Positions 10,061-22,790 of a stretch of 64,000 nt of DNA are shown piece by piece. This DNA comes from Deinococcus betulae (GTDB taxonomy: Bacteria; Deinococcota; Deinococci; Deinococcales; Deinococcaceae): the NCBI RefSeq assembly GCF_020166395.1, contig NZ_JAIQXU010000003.1, forward strand, positions 1-64,000, in the 5' to 3' direction. The notes beneath the pieces were generated by a model. That model did no database searches and had not been told where the DNA came from. It saw only the letters and a list, made by a program, of their open reading frames with translations. How positions within the stretch are numbered: the stretch's first letter is position 1; each line of letters starts with the position of its first letter. A program made the position numbers and the translations under genes.

Positions 10061-10412
10061 GGCGCCTATTGTGCCGCACCGCTGGGCCAGGGTGCCGCCT
10101 GGACACCCCTTTGGATGCAACCTTCCCTGGCCAGAGCTGCCGCTTCGTGGGCGCCTGTTAAGCCTGATGTCATCTGGGGCACGAACCTGATGACGCCACC
10201 AGCATGCTCCCCTGCCTACCGCAGCCCTTGCCTACCTCGCCCCGTTTCTGAGGACGGCCCCTCTCGTCTTTAGGTCCAGGGGCCCAGCTGAGAACTTTCT
10301 CTTTGGGGCTTTCGCCACAGTCTGGACACAATGCCCGGCGTTGGCCTCCCGCTGACCTCCGGGCCTTTCCTGGGCCTGGCCCGCAGCCTGCCGCTGCGGA
10401 AAGGAGAGCATC
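10061..10412. other. Divergent promoter region between the HRDC and peptidase genes
   Basis: About 350 bp between two divergent genes. No ORF, repeat or RNA is supported. Both promoters should lie here; I cannot assign boxes confidently. AAAGGAGAG at the right end is the ribosome site of the next gene. Confidence 0.45.
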
Positions 10413-11366
10413 ATGCGTCACGTCTTCCTGAGCGCCACCAGCATCGTCCTCGTTGCGTCTGTCTCGCCCGTCTCCGCCGCCACCCTGACCTGGCAGAACC
10501 TGCGCCAGGGCGACAGCGGGCGCGACGTCACCACCCTGCAATACCTGCTGCGCGAGGCTGGGCAAACCGTGGATATAGACGGCCTCTTTAGGGCGGGCAC
10601 AAATACCGCCGTGCGGAACTTTCAGGGCGCCAGTGGCCTGACCGTGGACGGCATCGTGGGCGGCAACACCTGGGAAGCCCTGATTAAAACCGTCCGTCAG
10701 GGGGACAACAACAACGCCGTGCGGGCCCTGCAAGACCAGCTCCGCAGCGGCTACGGCTACAGCAGCGTGACAGTGGACGGGGCCTTTGGCCCAGGGACCA
10801 ACACCGCTGTGCGCGATTTTCAGAGCAAGCGCGGCCTGACCGTAGACGGCATCGTGGGCCTGAACACCTGGCAGGAACTGGTGACCGGCGCCAGCACGGC
10901 GCCCAGCACCACCACCTCAGGCCTGGCCAGCCAGATTCTGGGCAGCAGCCGCATCACGCTGGGCACCTCCAGCAGCACCACAAACGGGAACCCCCGGCAA
11001 AATATGACCGACGCCGCAGCGGGCCGACTGGTCACTCGTGGGTGCAACAGCAACGTGAACTGCGGCCTGACGGTGGCGCTCAAACGCTCCATGCTCGAAG
11101 GTGTGCTGAGCATTGCAGGTGCGGGCAACACCTTTTTCATCACGTCGGTGGCGGGGGGCAAGCACTCGACGAATTCGGACCACTACGCGGGGCTGGCCAT
11201 GGACATCGGCATCTGGAACGGCACCAGCCTGGGCACCCCCAACAGCGCCCATACGGCGGCGCGCAACGCCTGTATCGCAGCCGGCAGTGACCCCAGTCAG
11301 ACCTTCAACGCCTACAACGATTCCAGCGGCGGCCATAACAACCACGTTCACTGCGCCTGGAATTAA
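10413..11366 (+). CDS. Secreted peptidoglycan-binding M15-like peptidase
   Basis: 317 aa with a signal peptide (1-22) and an AAAGGAGAG ribosome site. Two PG_binding_1 repeats (about 27-88 and 95-155) share [25 protein letters not shown] starts and TVDGIVGxNTWxxL ends. The C-terminal domain carries [10 protein letters not shown] (Hx6D) and NNHVH, zinc-ligand patterns of M15/LAS D-Ala-D-Ala or endo-carboxypeptidases. The product should trim cell-wall peptides. An intrinsic terminator follows. Confidence 0.87.
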   Translation: MRHVFLSATSIVLVASVSPVSAATLTWQNLRQGDSGRDVTTLQYLLREAGQTVDIDGLFRAGTNTAVRNFQGASGLTVDGIVGGNTWEALIKTVRQGDNNNAVRALQDQLRSGYGYSSVTVDGAFGPGTNTAVRDFQSKRGLTVDGIVGLNTWQELVTGASTAPSTTTSGLASQILGSSRITLGTSSSTTNGNPRQNMTDAAAGRLVTRGCNSNVNCGLTVALKRSMLEGVLSIAGAGNTFFITSVAGGKHSTNSDHYAGLAMDIGIWNGTSLGTPNSAHTAARNACIAAGSDPSQTFNAYNDSSGGHNNHVHCAWN

Positions 11367-11384
11367 CGCCTGACCGCTCTGTGC

Positions 11385-11412
11385 GCCCTCTCCCGCCGTG
11401 GAGGGGGCTTTT
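11385..11412 (+). terminator. Intrinsic terminator after the M15-like peptidase gene
   Basis: GCCCTCTCC pairs with GGAGGGGGC (one G-T pair) around a 6-nt loop and is followed by TTTT. It starts 18 bp past the stop codon. Confidence 0.7.
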
Positions 11413-11563
11413 CAGTGCTGAGCAGGGCCCCTGCACCGAGTTTCAGCAGGTCTGGCCCTCCAGGTACGACCGGCTCTCTCGCAGCCCGCCAGCCCCAAAC
11501 GCCCAGCCTCTTACAAACGCGCCCGCCCAGAGGCGCCATGCTGAAAGGCGAACGGAGGCATCT

Positions 11564-12772
<1,209 letters not shown>

Positions 12773-12791
12773 GACAGGAGGCGAAGAGCAG

Positions 12792-12820
12792 ATGGCTCAA
12801 GGCGAAAATCCTTGAGCCAT
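12792..12820 (+). terminator. Perfect 11-bp hairpin after the VWA gene
   Basis: ATGGCTCAAGG and CCTTGAGCCAT flank a 7-nt loop, 20 bp after the VWA stop and 43 bp before the DinB start. No T-tract follows, so it may be a transcript-end stabiliser rather than a true intrinsic terminator. Confidence 0.45.
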
Positions 12821-12862
12821 CGGTCTATCAGTTGGGCCGTTCAGGTCCTTACACTCGGCGGC

Positions 12863-13387
12863 ATGGATTTCCAGTTGGAAGAGGCGCTGAGGATGTTGGC
12901 GCGCACGCCGGAGGTGCTGGGAGCGCTCCTGCGGGACCTGCCAGCAGCCTGGACCGAACAGACCGAAGGTGAGGGCACTTGGAGCCCAGCGCAGGTTGTG
13001 GCGCACCTGCTGCACGCCGACCAGACAAACTGGCTGCCGCGCGCCCGGGTGCTGCTGGCACAGGGCGAGGTCCAGGTGTTCCCGCTGTTTGACCGGTGTG
13101 CCCACCTGCACACCGGCCAGGCCCAGCCACTGGAACTGCTACTGGACGATTTCGCGGCCACCCGCGCCGAAAGTGTGCAGGCACTGGTCAACCTGAATCT
13201 GACCCCTGCCGCCCTGACGCGCACCGGCCAGCACCCCGAGTTTGGGCGCGTGACCCTGGCGCAGTTGCTGGCGACCTGGGTGGTGCACGATTTAGACCAT
13301 CTCGCGCAAATCACCCGCACGCTGGCGGGCGGCTACCGGGACGCGGTAGGGCCCTGGCAGGCGTATCTGCGGGTGCTGCGCGCCTAG
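12863..13387 (+). CDS. DinB-fold (DUF664-like) protein
   Basis: 174 aa four-helix-bundle protein of the DinB/YfiT superfamily. Metal-ligand candidates are the His in VVAHLLHAD (about 48) and the two in [13 protein letters not shown] near 145. Members are thiol-dependent transferases, hydrolases or of unknown function; DinB genes are often damage- or stress-linked. The start is the ATG before [10 protein letters not shown] second DinB-fold gene faces it across 157 bp. Confidence 0.82.
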   Translation: MDFQLEEALRMLARTPEVLGALLRDLPAAWTEQTEGEGTWSPAQVVAHLLHADQTNWLPRARVLLAQGEVQVFPLFDRCAHLHTGQAQPLELLLDDFAATRAESVQALVNLNLTPAALTRTGQHPEFGRVTLAQLLATWVVHDLDHLAQITRTLAGGYRDAVGPWQAYLRVLRA

Positions 13388-13544
13388 CCCTTAACAGTTA
13401 GAGACGCGCACAGAGTTGTCATGCAGCAGCCGGAGCAGATCGGCACGACGGGACTGAGCAGCTTTGGGCGGCGTAGGCATACCCCACAGCAGAACAGGCC
13501 GGAGAGACCTCAACAGCACAAGCAGCAGCGCGGCGTCCGCGCCC

Positions 13545-13997
13545 TTAGCCCATCCGCACGAACATCGGCGGCTTGACGCCCACCATGCGCGCCATGACCC
13601 AGACCTGGCCCTTGTGATGGGCTTCGTGGGCAATAATGGCGTCCAGCAGGGCAGCAACGGGCATTTCACGGCCACCAAAGGCTGGAATGCGGCGCGACAG
13701 GTCCTCATCAGTCATGGCGGTCATGGCCTGACTGGCGGCCTCCATGCTATGCCCCAGGCGCTCGCGGGCTTCGATCAGGGTCTGGCTGGGCTCGGGCAGG
13801 TTGCCGGGGGCCTGGCCCTGAATCATGTTCAGGAAGCGCGCGGCGCTGCCTGAGAGGTGGTCGGCCTGCCCAATGAAGCTGAGGCCGCCGTCCCAGGCCG
13901 CAAAGTTCCCCTGGTCTTCGGGCAGCTGGCCATACAGGTCCAGCAGGGCGGCGCGGTGGCTTTCAAAGTTGCGGGCGTAGACAGCGCTGCGGTTCAT
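13545..13997 (-). CDS. DinB-fold protein, second copy
   Basis: 150 aa, DinB superfamily, convergent with the previous gene. Histidine ligands are seen in GQADHLSG and in the C-terminal IIAHEAHHKGQVWVMAR, the signature that ends most DinB proteins. The sequence is not close to its neighbour, so this is probably two unrelated DinB genes rather than a recent duplication. Substrate unknown. Confidence 0.83.
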   Translation of the reverse strand: MNRSAVYARNFESHRAALLDLYGQLPEDQGNFAAWDGGLSFIGQADHLSGSAARFLNMIQGQAPGNLPEPSQTLIEARERLGHSMEAASQAMTAMTDEDLSRRIPAFGGREMPVAALLDAIIAHEAHHKGQVWVMARMVGVKPPMFVRMG

Positions 13998-14058
13998 GGG
14001 GCGCAGCATAGAGCGGCGCGGGCCCTGGCGCTCTTGGAGGCCGCGCCGCAGAGGCATC

Positions 14059-14445
14059 TTATAGCGGGCGGTTCTTCAGGGCATCCCGAATTTCGGCCAG
14101 CAGCTTTTCCTCATTGCTGGGTTCGGCCAAGGCGGGCTTGTCCTGCCGCTTGAAGCGCTCGGCCAGGCGGTTCAGCGGCGTCACCACCAGAAAGTAGAGC
14201 ACCGCCGCCACGATCAGCAGGTTCAGCAGCGCCGTGATGAAGGCGCCGTAGTCGAACACGGCCTCGTTGAGCTCGAAGGTCCCCCCGACCCGGGGCCCAC
14301 CGCCCGTAATCGCCTTGATCAGCGGGTTAATAAAGCTGCCCGAAAAGGCAGTGACCACGCCCGTGAAGGCGGCGCCAATCACCACACCCACAGCCAGGTC
14401 CACCACATTGCCCCGAAGGATGAACTTCTGAAAGCCACTCAGCAT
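14059..14445 (-). CDS. mscL: Large-conductance mechanosensitive channel
   Basis: 128 aa. The N-terminal helix and TM1 are classic MscL (GFQKFILRGNVVDLAVGVVIGAAFTGVV), the periplasmic loop is GGPRVGGTFELNEAVFDYG, TM2 is FITALLNLLIVAAVLYFLVV, and a charged C-terminal helix follows. It releases solutes on hypo-osmotic shock. The stop lies 61 bp from the upstream end of the DinB gene on the same strand. Confidence 0.96.
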   Translation of the reverse strand: MLSGFQKFILRGNVVDLAVGVVIGAAFTGVVTAFSGSFINPLIKAITGGGPRVGGTFELNEAVFDYGAFITALLNLLIVAAVLYFLVVTPLNRLAERFKRQDKPALAEPSNEEKLLAEIRDALKNRPL

Positions 14446-14530
14446 GGCCGCAGTGTGCCATGCGCTGGGCGCAAGAGAGCGGGGCGCTGAGAGGACTCGC
14501 CGCCTCAGCGCCCCGCACACCCCTTCTTGC

Positions 14531-16003
<1,473 letters not shown>

Positions 16004-16561
16004 AACACATCACCCCACCTTCGCCTGTTGTGGCAAGTTCGCGGTGCGACTGTCCTTCGCGGTCCCGCACCAAGCACAGCAGCTTAACAGGGGCTGAGCA
16101 GGGCCGATGTGAGTCAGAACGGGATTGCGGGACAGAGGGAGCGTGAAGAAGAGTTGTCCACGGCGTGAGCCCACCGGAGGACCACTGATCTGCCAACTCC
16201 ACACCCCTTAGTGCACTTGTCTCCTGTTGGGGCTGCTGCGATTGAATCGCGCTCATCAGATACCTCACCGGAGACTGTAAGGGCAGCACTTCAGCAGAGG
16301 CGCAAAGCTCAGCAAACAGGGAGTCTCTGGTGTAGCCAGCTCTTGCAGGGCAGTTCAGCCACATAGCTATGAGCGAAGAGGCCGGGAACGCCCCAACAGG
16401 CTGTCCCGACCTCCAGACGCTGACGTGCAGACGTCATCTATTTCGTTGACCACTCGGCACAGCACCGAGTTGCACCCTCCACGCCCGTCAGCCCGCTGCC
16501 GACTCGACTCGCTCTGCTGAGAAGCTCTGCGAGGCTGCTTAGCTTTGCAAGTCTGCTCGGA
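16004..16561. other. 558-bp intergenic stretch with no recognised gene
   Basis: Open frames exist on the minus strand, but their composition (Ser/Arg/Cys-rich) and lack of family features argue against coding. The one regular element is a dyad TGACGT-GCAG-ACGTCA at 16421-16436, which could be a regulator site. Nothing else is recognised. Confidence 0.5.
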
Positions 16562-17026
16562 CTACCCTATCTGGCGCAGCAGATTGACGGTTTCAATCAT
16601 GGCCAGCACGGCCTCGGCACCCTTATTCCCGGCCTTGATCCCGGCGCGGTTCAGAGCCTGCTCAACGGTATCGGTGGTCAGCACACCGAAGGCCACCGGC
16701 ACGCCTGTGTCCAGGCTGGTGTTGAGGATGCCGCTGGCCGCGCCGCCCGCCACGAAGTCGTAGTGGTCGGTGTCGCCTTTAATAACCGCGCCCAAGCACA
16801 CCACCGCGTCGTATTTGCCAGATTGAGCCAGCTTGCGGGTAATCAGTGGCACTTCATAACTTCCCGGCGCGAGGTAATGGTCCAGGTGCTCGGTCTGGCC
16901 GCCGTGCTGCACGAAGGCCAGTTCGGCGCCTTCGACCAGGCGGTCCACGATCAGGTGGTTCCAGCGGGTGCTGACGACGGCAAACTTCAGGTCAGTGGCC
17001 AGCAGGGTGGCTTCAATTCGGTTCAT
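16562..17026 (-). CDS. ribH: 6,7-dimethyl-8-ribityllumazine synthase
   Basis: 154 aa. It condenses the RibD product with 3,4-dihydroxy-2-butanone 4-phosphate. Family landmarks are VSTRWNHLIVDRLVEGA, APGSYEVPL, LGAVIKGDTDHYDFV and the phosphate-binding GILN region. Last gene of the riboflavin operon, 87 bp after ribBA on the minus strand, with its own GGAG-rich upstream sequence. Confidence 0.97.
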   Translation of the reverse strand: MNRIEATLLATDLKFAVVSTRWNHLIVDRLVEGAELAFVQHGGQTEHLDHYLAPGSYEVPLITRKLAQSGKYDAVVCLGAVIKGDTDHYDFVAGGAASGILNTSLDTGVPVAFGVLTTDTVEQALNRAGIKAGNKGAEAVLAMIETVNLLRQIG

Positions 17027-17113
17027 GGGAGGCTCCTTTGGAGCGGGAGTGGAGAGGAGGTTGTGGGAAGTGGGTCAGGCATAGACAGGGCAGAAGCTCT
17101 GTGTCACCGGCTG

Positions 17114-18333
<1,220 letters not shown>

Positions 18334-18337
<4 letters not shown>

Positions 18338-18975
18338 GCCGTGGCCCCCGGCGCCCAGCCGCGCATCAGCAGTAGCCGCTCCACATACTTGGCCAACTGG
18401 TCGGCTTCCAGATTGACCAGCGTGCCGGGCGCCCAGGTGTGCAGGGTTGTCACCGCCAGCGTGTGCGGCACCAGCCAGAGGGTGAATTCATCGGGCGCCA
18501 GGTCCGCGCGGCTGCCGGCCGGACCACCCACATCCACCACCGTCAGGCTTGCGCCGTCGGCGGTCACACTGCCCTTGGGGACCAGATAGCGGGCCAGCTC
18601 CGCCGGAGCGCGCAGGGTCATGGTATAGGCGCCGGGCTGGGCGTCCACGCGCAACACCTCGGCCACGCCGTCCACATGCCCACTGACGATGTGGCCGCCG
18701 AAACGGGCCTGCGCGGTCATGGCGCGCTCCAGATTGACGGCTGCGCCGCTGTGCCAGTGCGGTGCCGTCTTGGCCAGCGTCTCGTGGCTGAGGTCCACGC
18801 TAAATCCTGCTGCGTCCCAGCCCGTCACGGTCAGGCAAGTGCCGCTGACCGCGATGCTCTCGCCCATCTGCAGGTCTGGCCACAACTGGGCAGGCTGAAT
18901 GCTCACGGTGAGGTGGCCATTCTTCTCTTCGGTGTGGGCCACGCGACCCACCTGTTCAATGATGCCGGTAAACAT
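18334..18975 (-). CDS. ribE: Riboflavin synthase (alpha type)
   Basis: 213 aa with two lumazine-binding half-repeats. The N-terminus is the invariant [10 protein letters not shown], the first repeat contains [13 protein letters not shown] and the second contains [13 protein letters not shown]. It dismutates two lumazines to riboflavin. It lies between ribD (54 bp upstream) and ribBA (4-bp overlap). Confidence 0.96.
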
Positions 18976-19029
18976 GGTTGACCTCCGGTGCCGGCCAGAG
19001 CGACCTTTCCCGCCCTGACCGGCGAAGAA

Positions 19030-20133
19030 TCAGAGACGGGGAATGTCGTTCAGGAAGCCAGTGACCAGCACATCCGGGCCGAGTTGTTCGGTGGTCACGT
19101 CGCGCAGGGACTGAGCCAAGTGCATAGGCCGGGCCGGGTCACGCAGAGGGGACAGGCCCGCGCCCAGCAGCTTCGGCGCGATGAAAACCCGGACCTCATC
19201 CACTAGCCCAGCCGAGAGGAAAGCGGTCAGGAGGGTAGGTCCGCCCTCGAGCAGCAGGCTGGAGAGGCCGAGAGTTCCCAGAGCGGTTAGGGCTTCTACC
19301 AGATGCTCGGCCCGCACAACCGTGACGCCCGCCGCCTCATGGGCGGTTGAATCAGCCCCTGGGCCAGTCACCAGCACCGCGCCTGCTCGCCAGAGTCGCG
19401 CGTCCAGAGATGACCTGGCGCGGCGGTCAAACACGACGGGGCGGGGGTCACGGCCTCCAGGCACGCCGCGCGTGGTTAGGGCTGGATCGTCGGCCCCGAC
19501 CGTGCCGCGGCCCACCGCAATCGCGTCCAGCTCGTTGCGCCAGGTCATCGTGCGCTCACGGGCCGCCGTGCTGCTGACCGGGCCGCCGCCTTCGTTCAGC
19601 GCGGCGACTTTGCCGTCCAGGGTCATGGCGTACTTGGCGACCACCCAGGGCCGGCCGCGCGTCACCAACGACCGAAAACCCGCTTGCTGCCGCAGGGCTT
19701 CAGCGGCCAGAATCCCAACCGTCACGTCTAGACCAGCACCCCGGAGTCTGTGGACCCCCTGCCCAGCCACCTGCGGGTTGGGGTCCAGGGCCGCCACCAC
19801 CACGCGCCCCACGCCCGCTGCAATCAGGGCGTCCGCACAGGGTGGGGTGCGGCCAAAATGGGCACACGGTTCCAGAGTGACGTAGGCGGTGGCCCCGCGT
19901 GCCCGAGTGCCGGCCTCCCGCAGGGCAAAGACCTCGGCGTGAGGCTCACCGGCCGCCGGATGGAAGCCGGCGCTGACCACCACGCCGCCCTGTACCAAGA
20001 CGCAGCCCACCGGCGGATTGGGGGCAGTGCGGCCTAAGCCTCTGGCCGCCTGGGCGAGTGCCAGGGCCATTAACCGCTCGTCAGGCGGCAACGACGTCTC
20101 CGGCCCAGGGGGCGGAGCAGTTCTCTCAACCAT
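19030..20133 (-). CDS. ribD: Bifunctional diaminohydroxyphosphoribosylaminopyrimidine deaminase / reductase
   Basis: 367 aa. The deaminase half has the zinc motif HAEVFALREAG...TLEPCAHFGRTPPC; the reductase half begins near 160 (VVAKYAMTLDGKVA) and has LLLEGGPTLLTAFL. First gene of the riboswitch-controlled operon. The ATG at 20133 is the only in-frame start between the riboswitch and the deaminase domain that keeps the family N-terminus; no strong ribosome site is next to it (see findings). Confidence 0.94.
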   Translation of the reverse strand: MVERTAPPPGPETSLPPDERLMALALAQAARGLGRTAPNPPVGCVLVQGGVVVSAGFHPAAGEPHAEVFALREAGTRARGATAYVTLEPCAHFGRTPPCADALIAAGVGRVVVAALDPNPQVAGQGVHRLRGAGLDVTVGILAAEALRQQAGFRSLVTRGRPWVVAKYAMTLDGKVAALNEGGGPVSSTAARERTMTWRNELDAIAVGRGTVGADDPALTTRGVPGGRDPRPVVFDRRARSSLDARLWRAGAVLVTGPGADSTAHEAAGVTVVRAEHLVEALTALGTLGLSSLLLEGGPTLLTAFLSAGLVDEVRVFIAPKLLGAGLSPLRDPARPMHLAQSLRDVTTEQLGPDVLVTGFLNDIPRL

Positions 20134-20173
20134 ACGGTGTCGCTGCCCGCCGGGGTCGGCGTGATCAGCGGTC

Positions 20174-20414
20174 CTCCTTCTCTCATCCGGACTGGACGGC
20201 GGGAGAGACAACGTTCAGTGGCTTCAGGCTTGAGGGCGGCCCCTCACCTGTCTTGCCGCGTTCAGCGCGTCTCTGCTTGCCATGACACCGTCGGCCCCAG
20301 ACTCTCACCGGGTCGGGCCTGGGCGTGGTGCAGTTTGCCCAGGCTTCGCGGGCTGAGGCGCACATGCGCGCGCCATCACCGCCGGTAGGGATTCACACCC
20401 TGCCCCGAAGGAAG
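20174..20414 (-). promoter_or_regulatory. FMN riboswitch (RFN element)
   Basis: On the minus strand the conserved parts occur in order: CCTTCGGGGCAGGGTG, AATCCCTACCGGCGGT, CAGCCCGCGA, GACCCGGTGAGA, CTGGGGCCGACGGT and finally GTCCGGATGAGAGAAGGA. The variable arm before the last element is long, so the aptamer spans about 240 nt. AGGAGG at its 3' edge suggests translational control of ribD. FMN would repress the riboflavin operon. Confidence 0.95.
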
Positions 20415-20500
20415 CAGCCCACCCGTAGCGAGTGGGCCACGAGGAGGCTAGCACCGGCCGGGCAGGCGCCGTCTGTGGGGGCCAGACAGGACGAAGAAAG

Positions 20501-21316
20501 CTAGGGACTTCTTTCCCTGCGCCGGGGCTGATCAGGATTCAGGTCGATAAGTTCTCGGACCTCACCCTGACGGACCCGGAATAGCCGCCCCGCTCCCGCC
20601 AAGAGCAGCTCGCCACGCCGGTCAAAGTCTGCCCAGGTGGCGTCCTGCACTTCCGGGATGTCGGGCTCGCCCAGCCAGCGGTAAGCCGCAGAATACGGGT
20701 ACAGAGGCGAGCTGAAGCGCAGTTCCAGTTGACGCTTTTGGGCTTCACCGCTTCTTCCCCAGCCCTCCGGTTCGCGCGTCAGGCGCCAGCCTGTTCGTTT
20801 CAGGGACGTCAGTAAGGTCTTCGCCGGCTGTGGCGGAGCCAGCAGCACCTCAAACCCTGGAGGACGCAGGCGTTGCTGCTCTGGCCGGGCGTGATTGACT
20901 GTCACCTTTCGGTTGCCGTCAAAGACGCCGCCTCCACTCCAGCCATCTGAGGCATTCCACAACCCCAGCGCCCGGACGGACGGCGGCTGACTCAGGGCCG
21001 TCCACGACCGCACCTCAGTGCCGAAAGTGCGGTAGGCGGCACTCATCTGCTCGGGCGACTCGTTCCGCGCCATGTAGAGCAGGTGTTCCCCGTCGGGCGA
21101 CAGGTCACTCATCCAGGGATACAGCTGCCCCCTGAACCACGACCCCGGCGTAAAGTGATCGGTCTGGGTGTTCCACAGATACAGGCGTGTCCAGCGGCTG
21201 GGGCCACGCCGGAAGACCACCGCCCGGTCCGCTTCGCTGGCCAGCAGCACCCAGAGGCGCGCGGGCGAAAGCTGGACCATTCCCTTGACCCGCCCCGAGG
21301 GTCCGGCCACTGTCAC
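20501..21316 (-). CDS. Propeller-like protein of unknown function, coupled to the sirtuin gene
   Basis: 271 aa with no recognised family. SDLSPDGEHLLYMAR near 70 and WADFDRRGELLLAGAGRLFRV near 235 look like TolB/WD-type beta-propeller blades. No signal peptide. Its ATG overlaps the sirtuin stop by 4 bp, so it is the third gene of a kptA-sirtuin-orf operon. A later ATG (21280, MVQLSP) is possible. Base composition is a little less GC-biased than its neighbours. Function unknown. Confidence 0.7.
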   Translation of the reverse strand: MTVAGPSGRVKGMVQLSPARLWVLLASEADRAVVFRRGPSRWTRLYLWNTQTDHFTPGSWFRGQLYPWMSDLSPDGEHLLYMARNESPEQMSAAYRTFGTEVRSWTALSQPPSVRALGLWNASDGWSGGGVFDGNRKVTVNHARPEQQRLRPPGFEVLLAPPQPAKTLLTSLKRTGWRLTREPEGWGRSGEAQKRQLELRFSSPLYPYSAAYRWLGEPDIPEVQDATWADFDRRGELLLAGAGRLFRVRQGEVRELIDLNPDQPRRRERSP

Positions 21317-22050
21317 AGCAGCGCCGCCAGCCCCCTGGACGCCACATCCCGCAGACTGAAGCTCATATGAGGGGTCAGTTCGGTGGCGTCGGGGTTGATT
21401 TCAATGACGGTGCCGCCGCCTTCCAGCGTCTCGAACGCCAGCCCGGCGGCCGGATACACCACGCCGCTGGTCCCGATGATCAGGGCCACCTCGGCAGCGG
21501 CAAAGGCGGCCTGGGCCGCGTTCAGGGCTTCCTCGGGCAAGTACTCGCCAAACCAGACCACGTTGGGGCGCATGCGGTGGCCGCGCGGCGAGGTGGGCGG
21601 CGTGACCAGGGTGTCCGGGTCAGGCAAGGGAACAACCTCTCCGGTGTGCTCATCCCGCGCGCTGACCAGATTGCCGTGCAGTTCGACCAGCTGCCCGCCC
21701 CCCTGACCGCTGCCCGCACGCCCATGCAGGCCATCCACGTTCTGGGTGGCCAGGAAGAACCCAGCCCCTTTCTGGCGTTCCAGCTCGGCCAGCAGCCGGT
21801 GTGCGCCGTTGGGTTGGGCCGCCAGCACGTCGCGGTAGCGTCCGGCGTACCAGTCCCAGACCAACTCGGGGTCGCGCTCGTAAGCCGCTGGGCTGGCCAG
21901 ATCTTCGGGCCGGAAGCGCGCCCAGTGGCCACTCTGGGCGTCGCGGAAGGTGGGAATGCCGCTCTCGGCGCTGACTCCGGCGCCGGTCAGCACCGCCACG
22001 CGGGAAGCGGCCGCCAGCGCGGCGCGGGCAGAGGCAAGGTCCATAGTCAC
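21313..22050 (-). CDS. Sir2-family NAD-dependent deacylase lacking zinc cysteines
   Basis: 245 aa. The NAD-binding core is intact: GAGVSAESGIPTFR, TQNVDGLHGRAG, catalytic His in VELHGN, IIGTSGVVYP. WYAGRYR resembles the class III Tyr-x-x-Arg that favours acidic acyl groups. The protein contains no cysteine at all, so the usual four-Cys zinc ribbon between VELHGN and NVVWFGE is absent or replaced by a short loop. It starts 3 bp after kptA and overlaps the next gene by 4 bp. It would consume NAD and release nicotinamide. Confidence 0.9.
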   Translation of the reverse strand: MTMDLASARAALAAASRVAVLTGAGVSAESGIPTFRDAQSGHWARFRPEDLASPAAYERDPELVWDWYAGRYRDVLAAQPNGAHRLLAELERQKGAGFFLATQNVDGLHGRAGSGQGGGQLVELHGNLVSARDEHTGEVVPLPDPDTLVTPPTSPRGHRMRPNVVWFGEYLPEEALNAAQAAFAAAEVALIIGTSGVVYPAAGLAFETLEGGGTVIEINPDATELTPHMSFSLRDVASRGLAALL

Positions 22051-22053
22051 AGG

Positions 22054-22575
22054 CTAGCGCTCCGGCCAGACCAGAAATTCCGGCGGCGCCGCGTCGGTCA
22101 ACCACACGCCGTTCTCGCTGCGGTAGAACACATGCCCGGCTTCGTGCATGGCCCCGGCACGGACGGTCAGGACGGTGGGCCGGCCCCGCCGCGCCCCAAC
22201 CTGAACGGCGGTCTCGCGGTCCACCGACAGGTGAACGTGGTGACGATTCATGGGCCGCAGGCCGTTCTGGCGAATAGCGGCCAGCGCGCCAGGGTGCGTG
22301 CCGTGGTACAGGAAGGGCGGCGGCACCACAGGGTCCAGGTTCAGGTCCACGGGCACGCTGTGGCCCTGGTTGGCGCGAATCTGGTCGCCGCGCAGACTGA
22401 AGCGCGCCTTGTCGTTGTCGGCCACCACCCCCTCCACCGCCGCGCGGGTCACCCCCAGATGGGTCAGCAGCGGCGCCAGAGGCACCCAGCCGCCGGGGGC
22501 CAGGGTCAGTCCGGCTTCGTGCGGCGCGTGGCGCAGCAGGTAAGCCAGGCGTTTGGACAGTTGCCGGTCGTTCAT
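22054..22575 (-). CDS. kptA: RNA 2'-phosphotransferase
   Basis: 173 aa Tpt1/KptA family. An N-terminal winged helix (LSKRLAYLLRHAPHEAGL) is followed by an ART-like catalytic domain with YHGTHPGALAAIRQNGLRPM and HHVHLSVD. The family moves an internal RNA 2'-phosphate to NAD, giving ADP-ribose 1'',2''-cyclic phosphate and nicotinamide. The bacterial substrate is uncertain because bacteria rarely make such junctions. First gene of a tight operon with the sirtuin. Confidence 0.93.
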   Translation of the reverse strand: MNDRQLSKRLAYLLRHAPHEAGLTLAPGGWVPLAPLLTHLGVTRAAVEGVVADNDKARFSLRGDQIRANQGHSVPVDLNLDPVVPPPFLYHGTHPGALAAIRQNGLRPMNRHHVHLSVDRETAVQVGARRGRPTVLTVRAGAMHEAGHVFYRSENGVWLTDAAPPEFLVWPER

Positions 22576-22790
22576 AGGAGCAGTGTGGCTCCAGCTGGGA
22601 CTCGGGCACATCGGCCAGATGGACGTGGCCGCTGAGCATTCTGGTCGTGGCGGGTAGAGAGGCGTCTGCCGGCGACTGATCCGGAAGGCCAAGCCTAGCG
22701 CGGAACCTGCCCCGCGCCTGCTCGCGCCGCTCGGATCAAATCGTTTGTGTACCCAGGTGAACCGGAGTGCGTCTCACCCGCTAGGCGGCC

